Translations under genes and position numbers: made by a program
In this document: piece by piece, positions 34,316-42,890 of the stretch
How the letters are laid out: every line of letters begins with the position of its first letter
Position numbering within the stretch: position 1 is the first letter of the stretch
Notes under the pieces: model-generated
What the model saw: the letters and a program-made list of their open reading frames with translations, nothing else
Databases searched by the model: none
What the model was told of the DNA's origin: nothing
NCBI GenBank assembly: GCA_944324865.1
Contig: CALUXW010000008.1
Span: 1-55,591, forward strand
Direction of reading: 5' to 3'
Length of the DNA stretch: 55,591 nucleotides
Origin: Candidatus Gastranaerophilales bacterium
Lineage (GTDB): Bacteria > Cyanobacteriota > Vampirovibrionia > Gastranaerophilales > Gastranaerophilaceae

Positions 34316-35681
34316 AATTGTTTAAACTATGAATTGGTGCCGGAATTCTCCCACTTCTGTTTACAAAAACAGAGGAATCAAGTTTGTTTATTGGGATTAT
34401 GGGTGCTTCTCCCAGAAGCCCTCCAAATTTTACCCACTCACCTGCTTTTTTGTTAGGAACTGGTATAACTCTTAGAGCAGTAGTTTTTTTGTTTATCATT
34501 CCTATTGCCATTTCATCTGCTATCATACCCGCAATAGTTGTGTTTGGTGTGTCGCCAGGTATTGCAATCATGTCTAGTCCAACCGAGCATACCGATGTCA
34601 TTGCTTCAAGCTTATCTATTGTAAGGACACCTTGCTTTACTGCTTCAATCATACCAGCATCTTCTGATACGGGGATAAAAGCTCCGGAAAGCCCTCCTAC
34701 ATATGACGATGCCATTATTCCGCCTTTTTTAACTGCATCATTAAGCATGGCAAGTGCTGCAGTTGTACCGTGGGCACCTGCTTGTTCCAAACCCATTGCT
34801 TGAAAAATGCCTGCAACAGAGTCTCCAGGAGCAGGTGTGGGCGCAAGTGATAAGTCTATTACTCCAAAGGGTATATTAAGTCTAGATGCAAGTTCTCTGC
34901 CAATCAATTCGCCTGTTGTAGTTATTTTAAATGCTGTTTTTTTAATTACATTTGCAACTTCACCCAAAGGTGCATCTTTAGGCATGTTTTCTATTGCCCA
35001 TCTCACAACTCCGGGACCGCTTACACCGATATTTAAAGCACATTCGGGTTCATTTATTCCGCAATAAGCTCCTGCCATAAACGGGTTGTCTGATACTGAA
35101 TTACAAAAGCATACAAATTTAGCTGCGCCAATACCATCTTTATCTGCAGTTAATTCAGCCGATTTTTTAATAATATTTGCAACTTTTAGCACACCTTTCA
35201 TATTAATACCTGCTTTTGATGTAGCAAGATTAACACTTGAGCATAATTTTGAAGTTTTTGCCAGTGCTTCAGGTATTGATTCAAGGAAAATTTCATCACC
35301 TTTTGTGCAGCCTTTTTCTATAAGCGTCGAATATCCGCCTATAAAATCTACGCCAACTTCATCTGCAGCATTATCTAAAATTTCTGCAAGGTAAACAAAA
35401 TCGGGATTTTTTGCACTTTCGCCAATTAGCGAAATAGGTGTTATGGCAATTCTTTTATTTATAATAGGGATCGAAAACTCATTTTCTAAATCATCAGCAT
35501 ATTTTTTTAAATTCTTTGCATATTTTATTATTTTATTGTAAATTTTTTCTCCGGTGATTTTTATATCTTCGCTAACACAATCTCTTAAAGAGAGTGCAAG
35601 TGTTGTGGTTCTTATGTCAAGATGATGTACTTTTATCATCTGAATTGTTTCTATAATATCTTTTTCGTTAAAATCAGCCAT
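34314..35681 (-). CDS. PFL family protein (UPF0210/DUF711)
   Basis: A 455-aa cytoplasmic protein of the UPF0210 family, related in fold to pyruvate formate-lyase but of unproved function. Typical stretches are [116 protein letters not shown] and [26 protein letters not shown]. It is encoded next to an ACT-domain protein, the arrangement found for this family in many Firmicutes. The pairing suggests that the ACT partner senses a small metabolite for it. Start after AAAGG. Ends in the bidirectional terminator. Confidence 0.9.
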   Translation of the reverse strand: MADFNEKDIIETIQMIKVHHLDIRTTTLALSLRDCVSEDIKITGEKIYNKIIKYAKNLKKYADDLENEFSIPIINKRIAITPISLIGESAKNPDFVYLAEILDNAADEVGVDFIGGYSTLIEKGCTKGDEIFLESIPEALAKTSKLCSSVNLATSKAGINMKGVLKVANIIKKSAELTADKDGIGAAKFVCFCNSVSDNPFMAGAYCGINEPECALNIGVSGPGVVRWAIENMPKDAPLGEVANVIKKTAFKITTTGELIGRELASRLNIPFGVIDLSLAPTPAPGDSVAGIFQAMGLEQAGAHGTTAALAMLNDAVKKGGIMASSYVGGLSGAFIPVSEDAGMIEAVKQGVLTIDKLEAMTSVCSVGLDMIAIPGDTPNTTIAGMIADEMAIGMINKKTTALRVIPVPNKKAGEWVKFGGLLGEAPIIPINKLDSSVFVNRSGRIPAPIHSLNN

Positions 35682-35689
35682 TTTTACCT

Positions 35690-35968
35690 TTATATAGTGT
35701 GCATTTTGTCAAAAATTTCTTTTCTTTGTACCCAAACTTCCATGCCAATATTTTCACCTGATTTTATAAGTTCTTCTTTAATTGTTTTAAAAGAATTTTC
35801 AGATTGTGAAATATCGCATAACATCATCATTACAAAGTGGTCTTGCATAATTGTTTGTTTAATATCTTCGATATTGACCTTGAGTTGTGAAAGAGTGTTT
35901 GAAATAGCTGCAACTATTCCTACTCTGTCAAGTCCGGATATTGTAATTAATATTTTGCTTTTATTCAT
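35690..35968 (-). CDS. ACT domain protein (UPF0237 type)
   Basis: A single 92-aa ACT domain, a ligand-binding regulator fold: [39 protein letters not shown] with the glycine between the first strand and helix, then [11 protein letters not shown]. It is the standard partner of UPF0210 proteins, 8 bases upstream of it on the same mRNA. The ligand (amino acid or nucleotide) is unknown. Its start overlaps the stop of a 61-aa gene by four bases. Confidence 0.88.
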   Translation of the reverse strand: MNKSKILITISGLDRVGIVAAISNTLSQLKVNIEDIKQTIMQDHFVMMMLCDISQSENSFKTIKEELIKSGENIGMEVWVQRKEIFDKMHTI

Positions 35969-36150
35969 TTTACATCTTCCTTGATAACAATAAGATTATT
36001 CATAATTTTCATTGCTACAGTAGGTAATACAACATGTTCAAGACCGTCTGCAATACTTATTACACTTCCTGCCTTAAGAATTGTTTCCTCTCCTTTATAC
36101 AAAAAAGAATAATCGGTTTTCCTATCCGAGCGAATGGTAATTTTATCCAT
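35965..36150 (-). CDS. small hypothetical protein, 61 aa
   Basis: Not recognised. The sequence runs MDKITIRSDRKTDYSFLYKGEETILKAG at the start (positions 36067-36150) and has a hydrophobic second half with VISIADGLEHVVLPTVAMKIMNNLIVIKE. It is mostly beta-strand prone, soluble, with no Cys. AGAAAGG seven bases before the ATG and the ATGA overlap with the ACT gene show that it is translated as part of the deoC-ACT-UPF0210 mRNA. Possibly a regulatory or adapter subunit of the ACT/UPF0210 pair. Confidence 0.75.
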   Translation of the reverse strand: MDKITIRSDRKTDYSFLYKGEETILKAGSVISIADGLEHVVLPTVAMKIMNNLIVIKEDVK

Positions 36151-36164
36151 TTTACAACCTTTCT

Positions 36165-36821
36165 TTACCTTTGGGGATTTACTATTGCAACTCCGTTTGA
36201 TGTACCAAGACGGGTTGCGCCTGCTTCAATGAGTTCTTTTGCTTGAAATCTTGTTGTAATACCGCCACTGGCTTTTACGCCAAGACCTCTTTTTTCTACA
36301 GTTTGTGCCATTAATCTTACAAAATCAGGTCTTGCACCAAGTCCGTTTTTAACAAAACCTGTCGATGTCTTAACAAAATCAGCACCACCGCTAATGCACG
36401 CGAGGCAAGCTTTTTTAATTTCATCGTTCGTAAGCAAATCTGTTTCAAGAATTACTTTTAAATTATTATCCGGGCACACATTTTTTGTAGCCCTAATGTC
36501 GTCTGTAACTTTTTTGTAGTTACCTTCCTTTAATGCCCCAAGATTAATTACTGTATCTATTTCATCTGCACCATCTGATAGGGCTTGATGGACTTGCACA
36601 AGTGTAGAGTCAATAGCATTAGCACCTAGTGGAAAATTCACAACGGTAACTACTTTTACATCTGTTCCTCCGGTTAAATTTTTTGCATGTTTTACATATA
36701 AAGGGTTAACACAAACACCAAAAAAACCATATTTAACAGCATCTTCAACCAATTTGGTTATGTTTTCAATGGTTGCTGTTGGTTTTAATAAAGTATGTTC
36801 GATATATTTTGCCAATTCCAT
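36165..36821 (-). CDS. deoC: deoxyribose-phosphate aldolase
   Basis: Splits 2-deoxyribose 5-phosphate into glyceraldehyde 3-phosphate and acetaldehyde in deoxynucleoside salvage. The 218-aa TIM-barrel class I aldolase has IEHTLLKPTAT, FGVCVNPLYV, the ADFVKTSTGF segment with Schiff-base Lys-151, and the second lysine in GVKASGGITT. It is full length. It heads the segment 36165-34314 with the 61-aa, ACT and UPF0210 genes, and lies 7 bases after the hydroxyacid dehydrogenase gene, so five genes appear to form one operon. Confidence 0.94.
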   Translation of the reverse strand: MELAKYIEHTLLKPTATIENITKLVEDAVKYGFFGVCVNPLYVKHAKNLTGGTDVKVVTVVNFPLGANAIDSTLVQVHQALSDGADEIDTVINLGALKEGNYKKVTDDIRATKNVCPDNNLKVILETDLLTNDEIKKACLACISGGADFVKTSTGFVKNGLGARPDFVRLMAQTVEKRGLGVKASGGITTRFQAKELIEAGATRLGTSNGVAIVNPQR

Positions 36822-36828
36822 ATTGAAA

Positions 36829-37839
36829 TTATAGCAAAACCAGATTTTTTGCGCCAGTCATGGTATCAAAATTTAAACAGCTTAAAAGATTTTCTTTTGT
36901 CATATATAAAATTCTCTCTATAGCCTCTTTTGTATTGTAAGCCATGTGAGGCGTTATTGTTACGTTTGGTAAATTTAAAAGTTTTTGATTTATATAAAAT
37001 TTTTCAAGGCATGTTTCTTTTATATTTTCAAGCCCCATACATTTTTGGTTTTCTGTGCATAATATTTCTTCACATTCTATAACATCAAGTGCTGCGTAAG
37101 ACACTTTTTTGTTTAAAAGTGCTTCAAAAAGTGCTTCTGTATCTATGATTTCTCCACGTGCCACGTTTACTATAATTACTCCGTCTTTCATTTTTGAAAT
37201 TGTTTCTTTGTTAATTAGATGATAATTATCTTTAGTTAGGGGTGCATTTATTGAAATTATGTCTGAATTTTTAAATAATTCATCTAACGTACAATAGTTG
37301 TAATCACCGCTTTGATAGATATCGTATGCAAGTGTGTTCATCCTAAAACCTTTTGCAATGTCTAATACGTTTTTGCCTATTGAGCCTGCACCTATTACTC
37401 CTATTGTCTTGTTAAAAAGTTCAACACCGGTGTAATCATTCATCATTATGTCGTTAATTTTAACGTCATTTTGCGCTTTCCCAATTCTTCTTGCAGTATA
37501 TAGTAAAATTGCAAAAGTATATTCGGCAACAGTATAATCGCCATAGTGAGGTGTATTAAAAATATAAATTTCATGCTCTTTGCAATATTTTGTATCGATG
37601 TGACTATAGCCTACACTTCTTGTAAGGATAAATCTAAGCTTAGGGAATTTTTTTAGCACGTTTTCACTAAGTGTAGATGTAATAAAAATACTTAAAATTT
37701 CGGCATTGCTAATATTTTCACTAATTACACAATTTTCATCAAGTGGAGAATTGATAAACACTGCTTCAAAATTTTGTTTTGCTGCAGTTTTTAAAAAATT
37801 TTCTTCATATGGTTGTACATCAAAAAATACTGTTTTCAT
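36829..37839 (-). CDS. D-2-hydroxyacid dehydrogenase (D-lactate dehydrogenase-like)
   Basis: An NAD-linked enzyme interconverting a 2-keto acid and its D-2-hydroxy acid, most likely pyruvate/D-lactate. The 336-aa protein has TRSVGYSHIDTKYC, PHYGDYTVAEYTFAILL, the Rossmann motif GVIGAGSIGKNVLDIA (residues ~147-162), INAPLTKDNYHLI, VNVARGEIIDTEAL with the active-site Arg, and TPHMAYNT with the catalytic His. A ~25-residue Cys-containing insertion (ECEEILCTENQKCMGLENIKETC) precedes the catalytic His, as in fermentative D-LDH. It fits a fermentative lifestyle. Confidence 0.88.
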   Translation of the reverse strand: MKTVFFDVQPYEENFLKTAAKQNFEAVFINSPLDENCVISENISNAEILSIFITSTLSENVLKKFPKLRFILTRSVGYSHIDTKYCKEHEIYIFNTPHYGDYTVAEYTFAILLYTARRIGKAQNDVKINDIMMNDYTGVELFNKTIGVIGAGSIGKNVLDIAKGFRMNTLAYDIYQSGDYNYCTLDELFKNSDIISINAPLTKDNYHLINKETISKMKDGVIIVNVARGEIIDTEALFEALLNKKVSYAALDVIECEEILCTENQKCMGLENIKETCLEKFYINQKLLNLPNVTITPHMAYNTKEAIERILYMTKENLLSCLNFDTMTGAKNLVLL

Positions 37840-37848
37840 AAAAACAGT

Positions 37849-39186
37849 TTATTTTATTTTTAATGATTGCAAATGCTCTTTGTGTGTAGTCTTGTCAGTT
37901 AATATATTTTTTTGCTCAACAAGAGTTTTTCTTTCTTTTTTATTTTGTGTAGATTTGATAAAATTATTCATTTTGTTGTAGTCAAATTCATCTTCCCAAC
38001 GTGCAACAACAGTTGTTGCTATACAATTTCCGACAAGATTTATCGTTGTTCTGCCCATATCCAAAAGTTGGTCAATTCCTAAAAGTATAGCCACACCTAC
38101 AACAGGCAGACCAAAAGTATGTAAAGTGCCAGTTAAAACAACAAGAGAAACCCTTGGAACACCTGCAACACCCTTAGACGTGAGCATAAGAGTCAGCATA
38201 ATTAAAATTTGTTGTTCAAAACTTAAATCTATCCCAACAACTTGTGCGCAAAAAAGTGTTGTAAGTGTAAGGTATAGAGTTGTTCCATCAAGATTAAACG
38301 TGTAGCCTGTAGGCATTACAAAACTTACAATATTTTTAGGTACCCCAAATTTTTCCATTGCTTCCATTGCTTTTGGCAATGCGGCTTCTGAACTTGCTGT
38401 TGAAAAAGCCAATAATGAAGGTTCTTTTATAGCTTTTAAAAGTCCCAGAAAGGGAATTTTTATTATTTTGCAAACTATTACAAGAATTGTTGCAGCAAAA
38501 ATTATGAGTGATAAGTATGTTACACCAATTAGCTTTGCATAATTAGATAGTATTCCTATTCCGTTTTGGCCTATTGTAGCAGATATCGCGCCAAAAACCC
38601 CCATTGGTGCAAAATACATAACGTATTCAGTGAATTTAAACATAACATCACATGTGCTCTGCATAAAGTCTAAAACAGGACGAGCTTTTTGGCCTACTGC
38701 ACATATTGCAAGCGAGAAGAATATTGCAAAGACAACTATTTGCAATAAACTGCCTTCTGCCAATGCTTTAAAAATACTAGTAGGGACTAAGTCGAGCAAC
38801 ATATGCGAAAAAGAATTATCAATTTTAACATTTTCCATATTTTCAACAGCACTCATTGATATTGTATTTAAATCAATATCAAAACCTGCACCCGGTTGTA
38901 GAACATTTGCGCTGACAAGACCAATGATAAGTGCAAATGTTGTTGCTATCTCGAAGTAAATAATGGTTTTTAATCCTATTTTGCCTAAGTTTTTAACATC
39001 CCCGTGTCCTGCAATGCCAACCACAAGTGTTGCAAAAATTAATGGTGCAATAATCATTTTTACCATTTTTAGGAAAACGTCAGCAAGTGGTTGCATTTTA
39101 ATTGCCCACGACGGGGCCAACCAACCAAATAATATACCTGCGGCCAGAGCAAAAAATATAAATGTTGTTAACTTTGAATTTTTCAA
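37849..39186 (-). CDS. dicarboxylate/amino acid:cation symporter
   Basis: A Na+- or H+-coupled uptake protein of the DAACS (GltP/DctA) family in the inner membrane, likely for C4-dicarboxylates or glutamate. It has eight membrane helices with re-entrant loops. The signatures are FLKMVKMIIAPLIFATLVVGIAG, the serine-rich hairpin AFSTASSEAALPKAMEAM, MPTGYTFNLDGTTLY (the NMDGT-like motif), and the end of the core near LVGNCIATTVVARWE. The tail is basic and cytoplasmic. A frame reaches 39234, but GGAGAG 5-6 bases before the TTG at 39184-39186 sets the start, giving 445 aa. Confidence 0.92.
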   Translation of the reverse strand: MKNSKLTTFIFFALAAGILFGWLAPSWAIKMQPLADVFLKMVKMIIAPLIFATLVVGIAGHGDVKNLGKIGLKTIIYFEIATTFALIIGLVSANVLQPGAGFDIDLNTISMSAVENMENVKIDNSFSHMLLDLVPTSIFKALAEGSLLQIVVFAIFFSLAICAVGQKARPVLDFMQSTCDVMFKFTEYVMYFAPMGVFGAISATIGQNGIGILSNYAKLIGVTYLSLIIFAATILVIVCKIIKIPFLGLLKAIKEPSLLAFSTASSEAALPKAMEAMEKFGVPKNIVSFVMPTGYTFNLDGTTLYLTLTTLFCAQVVGIDLSFEQQILIMLTLMLTSKGVAGVPRVSLVVLTGTLHTFGLPVVGVAILLGIDQLLDMGRTTINLVGNCIATTVVARWEDEFDYNKMNNFIKSTQNKKERKTLVEQKNILTDKTTHKEHLQSLKIK

Positions 39187-39256
39187 ACGCTCTCCAATTA
39201 ATGGTAAAAACGACCAGTTACAATTGTAATACAAAAAAATATTTTTTTTTGCGTCT

Positions 39257-39847
39257 TTACATATTCTTTACTTTATCTAAAAGTTCATTATATACATCAA
39301 TGGTTGTTTTGCATATTTTTAGTTTACGATTTACAAGACTTTTTATTGTTTCGCTAAAACATATAAGAAGTGCCATGTTAAGACCTTTTTCGCCTTCATT
39401 ATCGTTTAAGATTTTCCAAATTTCTTCACTATATTTTTTATCTCGTGTATTTGATTCAATTTTATCTGCAAGAAAAATGATTTTTTCAAAAATACTCATG
39501 TTTATCTTGCCAATTGTATGATAACGGATAGCATTTAGAATTTCTTTGTCTTCAATTTTATAGATTTTTTTTGCAAAATATTCTCCAACAGGCGCATGTA
39601 AGGTTTTATAGTTTTGCAATTCCTCTGGATCAATATTTTTTAGTTCATTTTTTATAATTTTTAAAAGTTCATCATTACTTTTACATTTTGCACAATCATG
39701 CAAAAGACCTGCTAAAAATGCTTTTTGCTCGTTAAGACTATATTTTTTTGCAAGTTCTATTGCGCAAAGCGCTGTACCCAAGGTGTGAGAGTATCTTTCC
39801 TCAGTTAAGCACTCTTTGAGTTTCTCTTTTATACAATCCATGTTCAT
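39257..39847 (-). CDS. yqeK: HD-domain phosphohydrolase, YqeK type
   Basis: YqeK hydrolyses diadenosine tetraphosphate symmetrically in characterised members. The 196-aa HD protein shows RYSHTLGTALCAIELAKKY, GLLHDCAKCKSNDELL with the HD pair, HAPVGEYFAKKIYKIEDKEILNAIRYHTIG, and IFLADKIESNTRD. It overlaps the end of nadD by 47 bases and has AGAGGA 8 bases before its ATG at 39847. The nadD-yqeK order is widely conserved. Confidence 0.92.
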   Translation of the reverse strand: MNMDCIKEKLKECLTEERYSHTLGTALCAIELAKKYSLNEQKAFLAGLLHDCAKCKSNDELLKIIKNELKNIDPEELQNYKTLHAPVGEYFAKKIYKIEDKEILNAIRYHTIGKINMSIFEKIIFLADKIESNTRDKKYSEEIWKILNDNEGEKGLNMALLICFSETIKSLVNRKLKICKTTIDVYNELLDKVKNM

Positions 39848-40397
39848 AAATATATTCCTCTACTTTTTTAGGTACAAGACTTTTTATGCTTTCATTATTC
39901 TGTACTTTGCTCCTTACCATATTGGATGAAATGTCTATAAAGTCAATATTTGCTATTTTATAATTCCAACCTTTGAGTTTTAAATGCTCAAATGAAGTAT
40001 TTGAAATTTCGCCGAAACGGCGAGGAATTATTATAAAATTAACATTTTCTTTTAAAATTTGAGGATTTTTCCAGCTCTCAATTTTTGCAAAAGAGTCATA
40101 TCCCATAATAAAATTTATTTTGTTTGTCTTATCTCTTTTTTTAAGTTCTAAAATTGTATTATAACTGTAGCTTGGGATTGGCAAAAAATACTCAATATCA
40201 TCGACATTTTTTCTTCCTGCACCCAGTTGTGCCATTAAAAGTCTGTCAGATGGCGTGGTATTTGGAATCTTGTGAGGTGGAGCATAAGCAGGTACAAGAA
40301 TAACATCGTCAAAATTAAACTGCTCTTTGATTTTTTTTGCAATTTCAAGATGAGCATTGTGTAATGGATTAAACGTTCCAAAAAAATAACATTTCAT
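39801..40397 (-). CDS. nadD: nicotinate-nucleotide adenylyltransferase
   Basis: Makes deamido-NAD from nicotinate mononucleotide and ATP. The 198-aa protein begins MKCYFFGTFNPLHNAHLEIAKKI with the nucleotidyltransferase HxxH-type motif (NAH), has PAYAPPHKIP, FIMGYDSFAKIESWKNPQ, and ends ISSNMVRSKVQNNESIKSLVPKKVEEYIYEHGLY, with the ISSTxIR-like motif. The usual first motif GGTFDPxHxGH appears as GTFNPLHNAH. A frame from 40436 exists, but the family start is 40397. nadK in this window supplies the next step of NADP synthesis. Confidence 0.94.
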   Translation of the reverse strand: MKCYFFGTFNPLHNAHLEIAKKIKEQFNFDDVILVPAYAPPHKIPNTTPSDRLLMAQLGAGRKNVDDIEYFLPIPSYSYNTILELKKRDKTNKINFIMGYDSFAKIESWKNPQILKENVNFIIIPRRFGEISNTSFEHLKLKGWNYKIANIDFIDISSNMVRSKVQNNESIKSLVPKKVEEYIYEHGLYKRETQRVLN

Positions 40398-40420
40398 AAT
40401 CTTTTTAATTATATTACAAT
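40392..40420 (+). promoter_or_regulatory. rqcH promoter with very short leader
   Basis: TTTCAT (40392-40397), 17 bases, TACAAT (40415-40420). The expected start of transcription (near 40427) lies 3-4 bases before the ATG at 40431, leaving no room for a ribosome site. Confidence 0.45.
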
Positions 40421-40430
40421 AATCTTTGTT

Positions 40431-42002
40431 ATGCATAGTTTTGATTCTTTGAGTTTAAAAAATTTTGTAAAGTTAAATTATGATTTTTTGAAGAATGCTT
40501 CAGTTCAAAAAGTTCAACAACCTTCAAGAAAGGAAATTATTTTTAATTTGCGCTCAAATGGAGAAAGTCGCAAATTCTATATTAATATAAACCCAAAGTA
40601 TCCCCATATTTGCTTTATAAATCAAAAAACTTTTTCAAAACGTGCCCTTGAAAACCCTAAAACCCCACCAATGTTTTGTATGCAACTAAGAAAATATATT
40701 GAGGGAGCAAGGATTAAAGAGTTGACAATCCCGGATTATGAAAGAATTTTGGAATTGCATTTCGAGGTTTATGATGAAATAGGACAATTGGTAAATTTAT
40801 GTCTTTCGCTTGAAATTATGGGGAGACATTCAAATGTAATTTTATATGATTTTCGATCAAAAAACATTTTGGGCAGTGCTCATAATATTTCATCCGAAAA
40901 AAGTTCCGTGCGCGAAGTTTACGGTGGTATACCATATATTTATCCTCCGAAACAAATAAAATCAGATATTTTAAAAACAAGCTACGGCGCTTTTTGTGCA
41001 ATCAGTAAAGATTTAAAGTTGTTATCCTCACATTATTATATGCTTTGCGAACCACTTTTAAAAATTATAAAAGATAAAAGTACGACTGATGAAAACTTTT
41101 TTGAAAACTTGCAAAAAACTGTTTCATTACAAGATTCAAGTGCACTTTTGACTCTATGGCAAGGAGAGGAATTTAACCAAGCTCTTGATGAATATTTTGC
41201 CAATATAATGTTTCAAGATATTTTTAAGCAAAGACAAATTGTTTTGCAGAGGATTTTAGAGATAGAAGTGAAAAAGCTTAAAAATATCTTGGGAAATGAA
41301 CCAAAAGAGGACAAAGCCAGCCTTTACAAGCAAAAAGGAAATTTAATTTTACAATATATTTATTTAATAAATAAAGGTGATGAAATTTTTGTTGCACCTG
41401 AGGGAGTGCAAGTCGCTCTTGACAAAACTCTTACTCCATCTCAAAATGCTCAAAATTATTATAAACTTTATGCAAAGGCAAAAGGTGAATATGATTACAA
41501 AAGGCAAAAATACATCGAGGCAAAAGAAAAAAAAATATACTATGAAGAAATTTTATTCAGTATTGAAAATTCAAAATCATACGCAGAACTTGATGAAATA
41601 ATGTCTGAACTTGAAATATGCGGAATGATTAAGGATAAAAAACAAAAAAAACAAGAGAAAACCGTGCTTGAAAAAATTAGTTATATGGGCTATGAGATAT
41701 TTTTAGGAAAAAACAATAAACAAAATGACTACCTTATTTCAAAAGTAGCCACAGCAGAGGATATTTGGTTTCATGCTTATAATTGCCCATCTTCTCATGT
41801 GCTATTACAAGTTAAAAACGAAAAAAAACCTCTCCCTGCAACTGTTTTAGAGTATGCAGCAAAACTTGTAAAAGAAAATTCACCAATGAAAAATTCTACA
41901 AAAGCATCAATAATTTATACAAAAAGAAAGAACCTCAAAAAGCCTCCTGGAGCTCGTTTGGGGTATGTTATTTATAAAAATGAAAAAGAAGTTGTTGTAT
42001 AA
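40431..42002 (+). CDS. rqcH: NFACT family protein, Rqc2/RqcH-like
   Basis: In bacteria RqcH binds stalled 50S-peptidyl-tRNA and adds alanine tails that mark the chain for degradation. The 523-aa protein has the NFACT-N domain (FNLRSNGESRKFYININPKYPHICF, YIEGARIKELTIPDYERILELHF, LSLEIMGRHSNVIL), helix-hairpin and coiled-coil parts (about 280-430), and the C-terminal NFACT-R domain with AEDIWFHAYNCPSSHVLL and the fragment ASIIYTKRKNLKKPPGARLGYV. It lacks a Shine-Dalgarno (no purine-rich stretch before the ATG). Confidence 0.92.
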   Translation: MHSFDSLSLKNFVKLNYDFLKNASVQKVQQPSRKEIIFNLRSNGESRKFYININPKYPHICFINQKTFSKRALENPKTPPMFCMQLRKYIEGARIKELTIPDYERILELHFEVYDEIGQLVNLCLSLEIMGRHSNVILYDFRSKNILGSAHNISSEKSSVREVYGGIPYIYPPKQIKSDILKTSYGAFCAISKDLKLLSSHYYMLCEPLLKIIKDKSTTDENFFENLQKTVSLQDSSALLTLWQGEEFNQALDEYFANIMFQDIFKQRQIVLQRILEIEVKKLKNILGNEPKEDKASLYKQKGNLILQYIYLINKGDEIFVAPEGVQVALDKTLTPSQNAQNYYKLYAKAKGEYDYKRQKYIEAKEKKIYYEEILFSIENSKSYAELDEIMSELEICGMIKDKKQKKQEKTVLEKISYMGYEIFLGKNNKQNDYLISKVATAEDIWFHAYNCPSSHVLLQVKNEKKPLPATVLEYAAKLVKENSPMKNSTKASIIYTKRKNLKKPPGARLGYVIYKNEKEVVV

Positions 42003-42013
42003 TAGGTTGTAAT

Positions 42014-42802
42014 ATGAACTTTTTTTCTAAATATAAACATGTAATAAGTTTGGGTTCAGGTTGTCATGTGTCAATGAGCCTTAACAGATGCAGGCTTCGA
42101 AAGCTTGCATATGTTTTTGATTGGGTATGGAATCTTGACGATGGTTTGTTTGTTGTAACAAATGCAATAAAAGATAAATTTGAAAAAATGTCGCAACGTG
42201 AAAATTATATAAAAATCAAACATTATGCGCTGCCTGATTTAGATGAAGTTATTGTTAACAAAGAGTATCCCAATACAGCTTTTATTCATCATAATCTCAT
42301 AGAAGATAATGAAGTTTTTGCAGCTTTTTTAAGGAGAATGAAAAGGTTTTTAAAATTATTGGAAAATAAAAATGATAAAGTTCTTTTTATATACTATCGG
42401 GAGCAGGGAACAAGCGTAAAAATTCTTGGAAAATATAATAAAAACCTTGATTTTAAAAATTTACTCATAGAGGAATCAATTTACTTTATTGAAGAAATTA
42501 AAAAAATTTATCCCGATTTAAATTTTGATTTACTTGCTTTATATGCATATAATGAGGATTGTTTGCAAAGTTTTGATTTACCCCAAAACAGATATTTTGG
42601 TAAGACAAGTTTGTATTTTGATAAACTACCTACACTTAAGGGGGTGGAGAAAAAAGACAGTGAAAATTGGAATGAAAATTTGGATGAAATTTTCTATAGA
42701 TATGGAATATATGCCGATTTTAATATTTTTATAAAAAAATACAAGAAATTTACACGTTTTTTAGGGAATATTATAAAGAATATATTTAAAAGAGCTCATT
42801 AG
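42014..42802 (+). CDS. DUF1796 family putative cysteine peptidase
   Basis: A 262-aa member of DUF1796, predicted papain-like from profile comparisons. The characteristic start KHVISLGSGCHVSMSLNRCRLRKLAYVFDWVWN contains the conserved Cys (residue 16) and the FDW box. HHNLIEDNEVFAAFLRRMKRFLKLLE provides the His region. No signal peptide or membrane segment. It begins 11 bases after rqcH, so probably co-transcribed. Homologues often sit in sugar or surface-polymer loci, which makes transfer or hydrolase roles both possible. Function unproved. Confidence 0.75.
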   Translation: MNFFSKYKHVISLGSGCHVSMSLNRCRLRKLAYVFDWVWNLDDGLFVVTNAIKDKFEKMSQRENYIKIKHYALPDLDEVIVNKEYPNTAFIHHNLIEDNEVFAAFLRRMKRFLKLLENKNDKVLFIYYREQGTSVKILGKYNKNLDFKNLLIEESIYFIEEIKKIYPDLNFDLLALYAYNEDCLQSFDLPQNRYFGKTSLYFDKLPTLKGVEKKDSENWNENLDEIFYRYGIYADFNIFIKKYKKFTRFLGNIIKNIFKRAH

Positions 42803-42828
42803 GCAAATCCCTTATTCTTTATTTCTAC

Positions 42829-42878
42829 TTTATTTTTAACTTTTTTGTACTAAAATATTCTTGTAAAAAAGTTAAAAA
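42829..42878 (+). promoter_or_regulatory. pheT promoter inside a 14-bp inverted repeat
   Basis: TTTATT (42829-42834), 16 bases, TAAAAT (42851-42856). The -10 lies in the 18-base gap between TTTTTAACTTTTTT (42833-42846) and its perfect complement AAAAAAGTTAAAAA (42865-42878), which runs into the AAAGAGG ribosome site. Confidence 0.5.
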
Positions 42879-42890
42879 AGAGGATATAAA

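Noticed and set aside
34384..34803. 139-codon plus-strand frame inside the UPF0210 gene
   Set aside because: Antisense to highly conserved coding sequence, no promoter or ribosome site.
42803..42890. T-box or Phe leader peptide before pheT
   Set aside because: The gap is under 90 bases, has no T-box sequence and no Phe-rich frame.
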